The position numbers and the translations under genes were made by a program. DNA of 64,000 nt from Burkholderiales bacterium (GTDB taxonomy: Bacteria; Pseudomonadota; Gammaproteobacteria; Burkholderiales; Burkholderiaceae_C), in contig JACRPO010000014.1 of the NCBI GenBank assembly GCA_016223165.1, positions 1 to 64,000 of the forward strand, given 5' to 3'. Shown piece after piece: positions 1-6,834 of the stretch. How positions within the stretch are numbered: the stretch's first letter is position 1; every line of letters begins with the position of its first letter. Under the pieces are notes generated by a model. It saw only the letters and a program-made list of their open reading frames with translations. It had not been told where the DNA came from and did not search any database.

Positions 1-274
1 ACTGGCCCTGTTCGTCCGAGTCGGCCTTGCGAGCGGAGATGATGCGGATGACGTTGCCGTCTGCACGGTAGCAGTGAGCAACGACAAGCAGGCGCAAGGT
101 GCTGCTCAGGCCAAGCAGAATGAAGCGTTCCTCGTCGTCCGAGTGGTCTGGGTCATCGATCAAGAGCGCCCGCTCGTCCGAGAAGACCGTCCTGGCGTCT
201 TCGAACGACACCTTGTGCTTCCGAAGGTTCGCAGCTGCCTTCTTTGGGTCCCACTCGAAGCGCAACGAGGACAT
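1..274 (-). CDS. brnT: BrnT family toxin (3' end cut by window edge)
   Basis: Toxin of the type II BrnTA toxin-antitoxin system, a RelE-fold ribonuclease normally neutralised by BrnA, whose gene usually follows. Ninety-one codons are visible and run off the left edge, close to the usual full length. The family signature is clear: FEWDPKKAAANLRKHKVSF at the N-terminus, then DDPDHSDDEERF, and VIRIISARKA near the C-terminus. The ATG at 272-274 lies 67 bp inside the cassette that starts at the attC core GTTAGAC (341-347, minus strand). BrnT and other toxin-antitoxin genes are common integron cassettes, where they are thought to stabilise the array. The antitoxin is not in the window. Confidence 0.88.
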   Translation of the reverse strand, partial: MSSLRFEWDPKKAAANLRKHKVSFEDARTVFSDERALLIDDPDHSDDEERFILLGLSSTLRLLVVAHCYRADGNVIRIISARKADSDEQGQ

Positions 275-340
275 GGGCCGCATTGTACGGACGCTGTACA
301 TACTGCGCAACCTCCCCGCGGCAGGGGGCGTATTGGTGCT

Positions 341-475
341 GTCTAACGTTCGAGCTGAGGCGACCTGCGAGGCGGGGCGCCCTTGGGCCGCGCAGGACAA
401 TGGAGCCTGCGACTGCCCTGCGCGGCCCAAGGGCGGCACGCCTCGCGGGGTCGCCTCTCGAGCGAGGGGTTAGGC
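341..475 (-). other. attC recombination site 1
   Basis: Complete attC of 135 bp. On the minus strand it starts with GCCTAAC (469-475) directly after the DUF2971 stop and ends with the core GTTAGAC (341-347). The outer arms (CCCTCGCTCGAG and its partner CAGCTCGAACG) match the other sites of the array, while the inner stem varies. The two halves fold into a long cruciform with a conserved central segment (GGACAATGGAGCCTGCGAC on the plus strand). Confidence 0.93.
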
Positions 476-476
476 G

Positions 477-1151
477 TCACTCGACTACCAGCGGCTGCTG
501 CATTCGGTACAGCGCCGACTTCCCGATAGTGCCTTGGAAGCCGACGGCTCCTTCCAGGTGCTTCTTCGACGACTGATAGAAGCCACCTTCAACCCGCGGG
601 TCGAACATGATGCTGTCGATCAACTGGTGGGGCTCAATGCGTAGACGGAGTGAGGAGCGCGGTGGGCTGGAGTCGGACACACTTGCATCATGCACAACCA
701 GTCGGACCTCTTTCTCGTGGTCGAAGGCGTCTCGCTTGAGGAACAGGGCCTCTACGGCCTCCTCTACGCTGTAGTTTGCGCTTAGGCGTTGGTGAAGTCG
801 GAGCAGGGTGACCCGTACTTTGGTGGGGCTCTTGTAGTCCACGTCACGAACCCAAAGTCCGAAGTCCGCGGTGCTGGATGAGCTGACTGCGGCGGCGAGC
901 TTTGCTCGGGTGGTGCGGAGCCTCACAGACCGCTGATCCTGTGAGTAGATGCGCCACATCGCGTCCGAAACGGACTTCTTGCACCAGCACTGAGCGAAGA
1001 GTCCGTGGGAACGTCGATGACGGAGGAGCGTTTCAAACGGATCGCACCACTGTCGGGGCGAGGCCAGATGCAGTTCTCGGGAGGAGAACAAGTCGAGGGC
1101 ACGCGAGTAACTCACGATCCGATAGAGGTATTCGGCTTGCTCCATGACCAT
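477..1151 (-). CDS. DUF2971 domain protein in integron cassette
   Basis: A 224-aa protein that fits DUF2971, a family of unknown biochemical function often found in accessory islands. Family-typical features are the N-terminal stretch RIVSYSRALDLFSSRELHLASP with a following WCDPFE, a FAQCWCKKSVSDAMWRIYS block near residues 52-70, and a C-terminal FDPR. There is no signal peptide or membrane segment. It fills one cassette: the start is 21 bp inside the attC2 core and the stop touches attC1. An ATG two codons downstream is an equally possible start. No promoter is visible, so expression probably depends on read-through along the array. The family assignment is from memory of the pattern. Confidence 0.75.
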   Translation of the reverse strand: MVMEQAEYLYRIVSYSRALDLFSSRELHLASPRQWCDPFETLLRHRRSHGLFAQCWCKKSVSDAMWRIYSQDQRSVRLRTTRAKLAAAVSSSSTADFGLWVRDVDYKSPTKVRVTLLRLHQRLSANYSVEEAVEALFLKRDAFDHEKEVRLVVHDASVSDSSPPRSSLRLRIEPHQLIDSIMFDPRVEGGFYQSSKKHLEGAVGFQGTIGKSALYRMQQPLVVE

Positions 1152-1172
1152 GCGGCGCTGGTGACTTGTGAC

Positions 1173-1304
1173 GCCTAACGTTCGAGCTGAGCCGACCCGT
1201 GAGGCAGGCCGCCTTGGCCCGGCAGCGGAAAATGAGCCTGCGACCCCGCTGCCGGGCCAAGGCGGCCTGCCTCGCGGGGTCGGCGCTCGAGCGAGGGGTT
1301 AGGC
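1173..1304 (-). other. attC recombination site 2
   Basis: Complete 132-bp attC: GCCTAAC at 1298-1304 and core GTTAGGC at 1173-1179 (minus strand). Its inner stem is the most divergent of the set: GGCCGCCTTGGCCCGGCAGCGG pairs with its own exact complement rather than with the sequence seen in the other sites. Structure is therefore kept while sequence changes. Confidence 0.92.
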
Positions 1305-1305
1305 G

Positions 1306-1995
1306 TCACTTCGCGCGGTCCGGTTGGGATTGAACTCGTGCTTGCGCCAGCAGCTGGCCGAGGCCGCGCGGACCGAAGGCGCGCATGCGCTCAACCTCTT
1401 CATCGGAAAGGGCCGGCTCCTTTGCCAGCGGATCGCTCTCACCTTCGGGCCAACGGATGAAGCGATACAAATACGCGATCGACTTCTCAGAGATGGGCGG
1501 TCGCGCGTCTCCCGACCAAGAGTTGAAATGCTCCGGCGAATCAGCGTAGAAGGTGCTTGGTAGCCCTTCCGGCGGGGAAGGGAAGATCAGGTCGTAAAGA
1601 CGGCTCTTCCAGTAGCGTCGCTTCTCCTGGTAGATGATCTTGTGGCTCTCCTCCGCCAGCCGGGTGCCCAGGTTCTCGGCTGTGGCAATCAATCTCGCGG
1701 CCGAAAGCCACGCATGCCGGCGATTGCTGATCGTGCTGTCGCTGAGCACGAGCGCCTCATGGGCCTTCTCAAGCAGGTCTGTAGCAGCGTCCAGGAGGTC
1801 TTCCGAGCGGGATCGCCGTAGATTGAACAGGAACGCGATGAGCGCAACCAGAACGCCCGCGACCACGGCAAGTGGCGCCAACTCCGTGACCAGTGCGGAG
1901 GGCAACGGCAGGGTAGCCCGATGCGCCACAAGCCATGCAATCAGTCCGGCGTCGGCAGCGAGCAGCGCAATGCAGGTCCAGAGAGCGGCGGTCAT
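1306..1995 (-). CDS. Unknown two-TM membrane protein in integron cassette
   Basis: A 229-aa protein that I do not recognise. The N-terminus has two hydrophobic helices (about residues 3-25 and 38-60) with a short loop and an NLRRSR positive patch after the second. This suggests a membrane anchor with a cytoplasmic helical domain of about 165 residues. The ATG at 1993-1995 is chosen because the frame remains open upstream only through attC3, where it merely encodes the recombination site. The stop codon sits next to attC2. The C-terminal part contains a Trp/Tyr-rich patch (YWKSRLYDLIFP) and a charged tail. The 2-TM-plus-soluble-domain layout is common in phage-defence effectors, but nothing in the sequence proves that role. 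Confidence 0.7.
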   Translation of the reverse strand: MTAALWTCIALLAADAGLIAWLVAHRATLPLPSALVTELAPLAVVAGVLVALIAFLFNLRRSRSEDLLDAATDLLEKAHEALVLSDSTISNRRHAWLSAARLIATAENLGTRLAEESHKIIYQEKRRYWKSRLYDLIFPSPPEGLPSTFYADSPEHFNSWSGDARPPISEKSIAYLYRFIRWPEGESDPLAKEPALSDEEVERMRAFGPRGLGQLLAQARVQSQPDRAK

Positions 1996-2007
1996 GGGTC
2001 TTGTGAC

Positions 2008-2142
2008 GCCTAACGTTCGAGCTGAGACGACCCGCGAGGCGTGCCACCCTTGGGCCGCGTAGGACAATGGAGCCTGCGACTGACCTGCGCGGCCCAAGGG
2101 TGGCACGCCTCGCGGGGTCGGCTCTCGAGCGAGGGGTTAGGC
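2008..2142 (-). other. attC recombination site 3
   Basis: Complete 135-bp attC with GCCTAAC at 2136-2142 and core GTTAGGC at 2008-2014 (minus strand). The long arms and central segment are nearly the same as attC1, with paired changes in the variable stem. Confidence 0.93.
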
Positions 2143-2570
2143 AGCACTGCTCCCTTGTCACGCATGGACTTGAACGCTACGCACCCGATGTTGCCTCAAC
2201 TCCCCCACCCTGGCGAGACGCGGCTGCGTACAGCCACGGTGCGTCCCTCAGCGCCGCCGGCACCTCCGCAGCCGAAGCGCACTGATCTCCCGCCGGCGGC
2301 GCGACCGACAAACTGACCCCTCAACAGACCTTCGAGAACTCACCGCGCTTCCGCGCGCAGCGCTACTGACCTTGCCAATGCCTGCCGCAACGCTGAACTC
2401 GCGCGCCACCACAAGCGGCTTTGTCGCGCCGCCTCGACTGTGAGGCGCTGCTCCCGAAGTAGGCGGGCTACCGCTCTCGCTCGCGGCCTTGCAGTTTCGT
2501 GGCTGTTCATTCACGCCGAAGGCGCACTTCCTGCTGACACACTTGCACGGCGGTTCTGGTGCTGCCTAAC
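2143..2570 (-). repeat. Non-coding integron cassette, copy 1
   Basis: About 425 bp between attC3 and the core site at 2564-2570 that holds no convincing gene. The same sequence recurs at 3188-3609 at roughly 90% identity by eye. Small indels (for example near 2354 and 2393) shift every reading frame between copies, so the short open frames here are not conserved. It may carry a promoter or an RNA, but no specific motif is evident. Confidence 0.75.
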
Positions 2571-2607
2571 GTGCTTTAGACAGCACGGCGAGGTGGCTGC
2601 CAGTGGG

Positions 2608-2661
2608 CGCATGTTGCCACATGCGATTCGTGTAGCCACATGCGGCGCCGGATGTGGCTAC
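2608..2661. repeat. Two palindromes abutting the stop of the small gene
   Basis: A 7-bp stem with a 4-nt loop (CGCATGT/ACATGCG, 2608-2625) is followed by a 30-bp near-perfect palindrome (GTAGCCACAT ... ATGTGGCTAC, 2632-2661) that overlaps the TAG stop of the neighbouring gene. The 10-mer GCCACATGCG occurs twice in direct orientation (2616 and 2635), and its GCCACAT part again inverted. There is no T-run, so this is not a standard terminator. Confidence 0.8.
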
Positions 2662-3017
2662 GGCAACTCGACTCGATGCGCCAACCGAAGGATGCCCGCC
2701 AGGCGCTTTGGCATCCGCCACACCTTGCCATCTGCGTCCCACCGCGCTCCGGCGTCCTTGACCAGCTGCCGCAACGACTGCTCGTTCCAGTCGATTCGAA
2801 CGCTCACGTACTTCTGGCTCCTCACCTTGATGGGCGCCCGACCGACGAGCAGTTCGACGGTGGTGTACCGGAACTTGGCCTTGGCATCTACTCTGTGACG
2901 AACGCAGATCAGGGTTTCCCCGAAGTGCTGCGCCAGCTTGATCGCGCCGCGGCTGCTTGGGTCCAACTTCTTGATGACCCGCATCTGTCCCACCTTCTCG
3001 ACTGGCTCGGCCCGCAT
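2658..3017 (-). CDS. Small conserved protein of unknown function, paralogue A
   Basis: A 119-aa soluble protein I cannot name. It is clearly paralogous to the gene at 6366-6719: shared blocks are RVIKKL near the N-terminus, ICVRHRVD / LCVRYRVD, TTVELxV, and a C-terminal GxxWDAxxxxWxxP. The start is set at the ATG at 3015-3017 because a GGAGG lies 8 bp upstream and this matches the length of the paralogue. A longer frame from 3038 is less likely. It lies inside a disrupted attC, and its stop overlaps a 30-bp palindrome. The small basic beta-rich look with many Arg/Lys would fit nucleic-acid binding, but that is inference only. Confidence 0.72.
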   Translation of the reverse strand: MRAEPVEKVGQMRVIKKLDPSSRGAIKLAQHFGETLICVRHRVDAKAKFRYTTVELLVGRAPIKVRSQKYVSVRIDWNEQSLRQLVKDAGARWDADGKVWRMPKRLAGILRLAHRVELP

Positions 3018-3143
3018 GGTGTCCCTCCATGCAGTCATTCTTTCTGCCCGAACGAAGCTCTGACATCGCCACTGGCGTGGCCCTCCGGCGGGGGGCGCCC
3101 CGAAGGGCGAGGGCGGATGAACCGGCTGTTCGGCAATTGCGGC

Positions 3144-3187
3144 GGTGGCACGCCTCGCGGGGTCGGCTCTCGAGCGAGGGGTTAGGC
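3144..3187 (-). other. Half attC site (disrupted)
   Basis: These 44 bp are identical to the GCCTAAC-side half of attC3, ending in the same GCCTAAC (3181-3187 on the minus strand). The partner half is missing: the sequence instead runs into the small-gene module and reaches a lone core GTTAGGC at 2564-2570 without the usual AGCTCGAAC arm. The site should not fold into a functional attC. Confidence 0.85.
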
Positions 3188-3609
3188 AGCACTGCTCCCT
3201 TGTGACGCATGGACTTGAACGCTATGGACCCGATGTTGCCTCAACTCCACCACCCTGCCGAGACGCGGCTGCGCATAGCCACGGTGCGTCCCTCAGCGCC
3301 GCCGGCACCTCCGCAGCCGAAGCGCACTGATCTCCCGCCGGCGGCGCGACCGACAAACTGACTCTTCAACAGACCTTCGAGAACTCACCGCGCTTCCGCG
3401 CAGCGCTACCGACCTTGCCGATGCCTGCCGCAACGCGCTGGACTCTCGCGCCGCCGCAAGCGGCTTTGTCGCGCCGCCTCGGGACTGGAAGGTGCTGCTC
3501 CCGAAGTCGGCGGGCTACCGCTCTCGCTCGCGGCCTTGCAGTTTCGTGGCTGTTCATTCACGCCGCAGGCGCACTTCCTGCTGACGCACTGCACGGCGGT
3601 TCTGGTGCT
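3188..3609 (-). repeat. Non-coding integron cassette, copy 2
   Basis: Second copy of the cassette at 2143-2563, in the same orientation, bordered by the half attC and by attC 5. It has several substitutions and at least three indels relative to copy 1, and no reading frame is preserved across the pair. The end shared with copy 1 (TTCTGGTGCTGCCTAAC) runs into a normal attC here but into the small-gene module in copy 1. Confidence 0.75.
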
Positions 3610-3744
3610 GCCTAACGTTCGAGCTGAGGCGACCCGCGAGGCGTGCTGCCCTGGCGCCGCGCAGGACAATGGAGCCTGCGACTGCCCTGCGCGGCGCCAG
3701 GGCAGCACGCCTCGCGGGGTCGCCTCTCGAGCGAGGGGTTAGGC
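3610..3744 (-). other. attC recombination site 5
   Basis: Complete 135-bp attC: GCCTAAC at 3738-3744 and core GTTAGGC at 3610-3616 (minus strand). The inner stem GTGCTGCCCTGGCGCCGCGC pairs with its exact complement, differing from attC1 and attC3 on both arms together. Confidence 0.93.
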
Positions 3745-3760
3745 GTCATCGCGCTCCGCG

Positions 3761-4231
3761 TCAGGTGGGGTCCACCATGTCAGTAAGGAAGGCGACAACC
3801 TCTCTGACTGTCTTGTAGTAGACCTTCACCTGGTACAGGCTCGTACCAACCGACTCACCGTGGGCGATCTGATGTCGCAGCGCCACTAGGCTGTTCAAGC
3901 TTTCCTTCCGCGCGTCTACCAGATACGAGCCCGTCTTGTGCCCCCACTCTGTGCTGAACGAGAAGAGCAGACTCACGATCTTGTCTGTGTTGGGGTTTGT
4001 CCAGTACTTGAGCTGGCGCTCCACGAAGAGCGTGACCTCCGGTGAACTACGCCGCTCGACGTAGTCAAGGATCAGTGCCGCTACCGCGTTTTCGAGGAAT
4101 CCGGAGACCAGAACACAGAGGTACTTTGCAAAGTCTGCCTGGAACTCCAGGTCACTGCTCGGTGCAGGCGCCCTGGCGAATGTCGCGTCCAGCCGGGACT
4201 GCAGCCGCGCGACCTGAAGGCGACCACTCAT
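3761..4231 (-). CDS. HEPN-domain protein (putative RNase partner of DUF262)
   Basis: A 156-aa all-helical protein resembling the MAE_28990/RiboL-PSP type of HEPN domain. The RxxxxH signature of HEPN ribonucleases is present as RHQIAH at residues 119-124, near the end of the third predicted helix, followed by G-E-S. In HEPN toxins and defence effectors this motif cuts RNA. The gene overlaps the upstream DUF262 gene by ATGA, so the two are translationally coupled and probably form one complex. Both lie in one integron cassette ending at attC5. The HEPN call rests on motif and size; the DUF262-HEPN pairing is known from genomic surveys of conflict systems. Confidence 0.72.
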   Translation of the reverse strand: MSGRLQVARLQSRLDATFARAPAPSSDLEFQADFAKYLCVLVSGFLENAVAALILDYVERRSSPEVTLFVERQLKYWTNPNTDKIVSLLFSFSTEWGHKTGSYLVDARKESLNSLVALRHQIAHGESVGTSLYQVKVYYKTVREVVAFLTDMVDPT

Positions 4232-5340
4232 TGCACTGGCGCAAATGCCTCACGAGCCCTGCGCAGGCGAACCTTCACGTTCTCCTCATCGGCGGTTGCG
4301 CGCTCGGCTGCTCCCTTGAAGTCCGCGTTGGCCACGAGGGCGTCGTAGGCCTTGGCCATGCCGGCAGAGTCTTTGACCGGGCCTTTGGCTAGTCTCGCTG
4401 CGACGCCAACCATGACCGCATCAACGACGGCGGCATTTACGACTCTCTCCAGGCGAAAGGCACGCTTACCTATGTGCGAGTGTATGGCGGCCACTGTTGC
4501 CTCGAATAGAGCTGTAAGCTCGCCGGCAGACTGCTTTTCGAGTGCCCGATTCGCCGCCATGTATCTATTGAGGAAGTCCTTCATCGGCCGACGATAGCTG
4601 CCGGAGTGGAAGTGCATGGCGAAGAAGCGAAGGATCAACTCCAAGTCCTTCAGCCTAGCGCTCTTTCGTCCGTATAGGGCCCGCCAGTCTGGGTTCAGAT
4701 TGAGCTTGCTGAGGAGCGCGGCAAGAGCTCCGTGGTACAGGGCGACCCGAATCTCTTGCGGCTGGAGCAGAGTTCCGCCGGAGTTCAAGCGTTCGAAGAT
4801 CAGATAGATGCTGCTTTGATCCTCACTCGGCTCATCTTGGCGAACGATTGTTGCGTGGATGATGCTGTCGTCAAGACGCCTACGATCATCGGCGTGCAAG
4901 GTCTTGTAGGTCTTTCCCTTCCAACGCTCCTGCACATGCTCGAGTAAGTACTCTGCGCCCTGAAGGATCCCACCATAGAACGCCTGCAAGGTTCGCAAGC
5001 GTTGCTGCCCGTCTAGGACCAGGTGCTTGCCATTCGACTCCTTGACCATGAAGATGCCCGGTACTGGCAGGCCGAGGAGCAGCGATTCGATGAACCTGTC
5101 TGCCTGGGGCCGGGTCCAGACATACTCACGTTGGAATCCGACGGTTGACTGCCCCGGTTCAGGCTCGGCGCTGAAGAGCGGGACGACGATGTCTTCCTGC
5201 TGCAGTCGCTTCACCAAGCCATCAACGGGCGGATCGGCGCCATACGAAGTGATCGAGTAGGTACTAGGCAGCACCTCGTTCAGCTCGTCAAGGTCGTCGA
5301 CTGGTTCTTCCGAGTCAGCTTGCGGATTGGGGTCTGCCAT
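4228..5340 (-). CDS. DUF262 domain protein (GmrSD/ParB-like nuclease fold)
   Basis: A 370-aa protein with the DUF262 signature. It has FQREYVWTRPQADRFIESLLLG (residues 69-90), the DGQQR motif (110-114) and RLNSGGTLLQPQEIRVALYHG (about 184-204). DUF262 is the N-terminal half of GmrSD-type restriction enzymes and has a ParB/Srx-like fold with NTP-linked nuclease or sensor activity. The C-terminal DUF1524 His-Me nuclease of GmrSD is absent here. Instead the next gene supplies a HEPN domain, suggesting that DUF262 acts as sensor or regulator and HEPN as toxin. The ATG at 5338-5340 is about 100 bp inside the cassette, which leaves room for an own promoter. Very likely a defence or toxin-antitoxin cassette. 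Confidence 0.82.
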   Translation of the reverse strand: MADPNPQADSEEPVDDLDELNEVLPSTYSITSYGADPPVDGLVKRLQQEDIVVPLFSAEPEPGQSTVGFQREYVWTRPQADRFIESLLLGLPVPGIFMVKESNGKHLVLDGQQRLRTLQAFYGGILQGAEYLLEHVQERWKGKTYKTLHADDRRRLDDSIIHATIVRQDEPSEDQSSIYLIFERLNSGGTLLQPQEIRVALYHGALAALLSKLNLNPDWRALYGRKSARLKDLELILRFFAMHFHSGSYRRPMKDFLNRYMAANRALEKQSAGELTALFEATVAAIHSHIGKRAFRLERVVNAAVVDAVMVGVAARLAKGPVKDSAGMAKAYDALVANADFKGAAERATADEENVKVRLRRAREAFAPVQ

Positions 5341-5440
5341 CGGTCGTTACCCAGGTAGATTCGTGCCCGATTGTGGCCCAACGCGTTGTGCCAGCTGCCG
5401 CGGGAAGTTTGCCCGAAGCACGGGGCCGTTGTTTGATGAC

Positions 5441-5575
5441 GCCTAACGTTCGAGCTAACGCGACCCGCGAGGCGTGGCGCCTTGGGGCCGCGCAGGACAA
5501 TGGAGCCTGCGACTGCCCTGCGCGGCCCCAAGGCGCCACGCCTCGCGGGGTCGCGTGTTGAGCGAGGGGTTAGGC
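5441..5575 (-). other. attC recombination site 6
   Basis: Complete 135-bp attC: GCCTAAC at 5569-5575 and core GTTAGGC at 5441-5447 (minus strand). The outer arm reads AACACGCGACC/CGCGTTAGCTCG, so here the arm near the ends also varies, and partly in a compensated way. The inner stem changes again pair. Confidence 0.92.
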
Positions 5576-5581
5576 CGCACT

Positions 5582-6253
5582 CTACGACACTCCGAAGCCG
5601 TGAATTTCTACAGCGCGCCTTTGCTTGGATGGCACGACAGGTTGAACGCCCGTGTCGCCGACCCAGGCACCAAAGACTCGCAGTTGTGTCCCACTCGGAG
5701 CACGGACACCGAAGATGCGGTCAATCTCCTTCGGTGTGAGCGTCGGATCAGCGGCCTTTAGTCGTTCGTGGGCTGCAGTGGCAGCGGCGACCCAAGTTGC
5801 AACTTGCACTTGGACTCGCAGCTCCGGAACGCGTGGATCGTGTTGGTCCTCGTCAATCCAGATCTTGGCAGCGCGCGATCCGAGCGACTCTTGGATCCTT
5901 TCACCGTCCACCGTGGACTCCGGCACGGCGGCTAGCAGACGCGGGGCGATGGTCTCTAGGAGCCGCAGGTTTGCCGACGTTCCAAGCTCCGGGCCTGCCA
6001 AGTAGTGGCCGCGGTATCCGCACGGGTTGTTGAAGAACTGATCGAAGAGTTGGCGCGACACTTCAAGCGTGAAAGTGGGGCGCCAGGAGCCCTTTGCCTC
6101 GTGCCTCCCGCGTTCCTTGCGAAAGACCACAGCACTCGCATCAGTGGCGATGCGAGCGGCAAGGCCTTCGAGATCGAACCGCACCTGCAAGTCACTCTGC
6201 CGGTCGGCTTCGACATCAACGACCCTCCAATCGGTGGGAGAACAACTCGGCAT
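5582..6253 (-). CDS. Unknown cytoplasmic protein in first integron cassette
   Basis: A 223-aa protein without a family I can recognise and without signal peptide or TM segment. The ATG at 6251-6253 is used; it is only 9 bp from the core GTTAGGC at 6263-6269, so the message is nearly leaderless or borrows upstream sequence. An open frame extends further upstream but crosses the core site and the repeat block, so it is not credible. Visible traits are a short FFNNPCGYRGHYLAG motif around residues 85-100 and an acidic stretch WIDEDQHD. The C-terminal third is alpha-helical and Ala-rich. The stop lies 6 bp from attC6. Being closest to the presumed attI side, it may be the most recently captured cassette. 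Confidence 0.7.
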   Translation of the reverse strand: MPSCSPTDWRVVDVEADRQSDLQVRFDLEGLAARIATDASAVVFRKERGRHEAKGSWRPTFTLEVSRQLFDQFFNNPCGYRGHYLAGPELGTSANLRLLETIAPRLLAAVPESTVDGERIQESLGSRAAKIWIDEDQHDPRVPELRVQVQVATWVAAATAAHERLKAADPTLTPKEIDRIFGVRAPSGTQLRVFGAWVGDTGVQPVVPSKQRRAVEIHGFGVS

Positions 6254-6262
6254 GAATGTGCG

Positions 6263-6269
6263 GCCTAAC
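6263..6269 (-). other. Lone integron core site (possible attI-side boundary)
   Basis: GTTAGGC on the minus strand without the partner arms of an attC. It marks the 5' limit of the cassette array. It could be the remnant of attI or the surviving end of a broken attC. No integrase gene follows on the attI side. Confidence 0.6.
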
Positions 6270-6281
6270 GTGAAGTGGATG

Positions 6282-6360
6282 GCGTCGCCATGTCCATTGG
6301 GCGCAGACGCCGAAAGACATCGCCATAGCCCGACATGTCCATATATGGAGATGTCCGCAT
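6282..6360. repeat. Short palindromic repeats downstream of paralogue B
   Basis: The block holds the 13-mer palindrome ATGGCGTCGCCAT (about 6279-6291) and ACATGTCCATATATGGAGATGT (about 6334-6355, one mismatched pair around TCCATATATGGA). The word ATGTCC appears three times (at about 6290, 6336 and 6351). The layout mirrors the palindromes at 2608-2661 next to paralogue A but uses different sequence. Confidence 0.7.
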
Positions 6361-6365
6361 CTGCC

Positions 6366-6719
6366 TCATCCTGCCGCAGCAACAACCCGATCCACAAGGC
6401 CGAGCTGGCGGGCCGTTCCGAGCGGCAGCAACCACAGTGCAGCTGATGCATCCCACTTGCCGCCGGCTGCTTTCACGCGCTGACGAAGCTGAGTTTCTGC
6501 CCAGGCAACCCGCACGCCCACGCGCACGCTCGCCAAGGTCGGCGCCTCCTCCACGACGAGTTCCACCGTCGTCTGTCTTCGCTGGCGCTGCGGGTCGACC
6601 CGGTAGCGCACACAAAGCAGCCGGTCTCCGAACTCGGCCGCCCAGCGCCTCGCGCCTGCGTCCTGCGGTTGGAGCTTCTTGATCACGCGCGCAGTACTCG
6701 CACGCAGCGTCTGCGGCAT
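6366..6719 (-). CDS. Small conserved protein of unknown function, paralogue B
   Basis: A 117-aa paralogue of the protein at 2658-3017. It shares RVIKKLQ, LLCVRYRVDPQ, QTTVELVVEEAP, RVAWAETQLRQRVKAAGGKWD and a C-terminal Trp-containing segment. Its Arg-rich composition is compatible with DNA or RNA binding. A GGGAGG lies 5 bp upstream of the ATG at 6717-6719. The stop abuts a cluster of short palindromes, and 97 bp further downstream comes the lone integron core. It sits exactly where an integron integrase would be expected but has no tyrosine-recombinase motifs and is far too short. Confidence 0.7.
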   Translation of the reverse strand: MPQTLRASTARVIKKLQPQDAGARRWAAEFGDRLLCVRYRVDPQRQRRQTTVELVVEEAPTLASVRVGVRVAWAETQLRQRVKAAGGKWDASAALWLLPLGTARQLGLVDRVVAAAG

Positions 6720-6834
6720 CGCAGCCTCCCTGCCAGCGTTCGAGGGCGCCGGTTCCCTTCTTCGTTGCCGCGCAGCTTAAGGCGGCAGGTGCCCGCGCGT
6801 CCAGTGCCCGCGCCCCAGAATCGCTAATGCACCG

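Noticed and set aside
2248..2514. 88-codon minus-strand frame in the non-coding cassette
   Set aside because: The second copy of the cassette shifts this frame after about 25 codons, so it is not conserved as protein.
6270..6834. Possible integron integrase on the attI side
   Set aside because: The only gene is a 117-aa protein without tyrosine-recombinase residues; the next genes are cobST and iclR. No intI or intI fragment was recognised.
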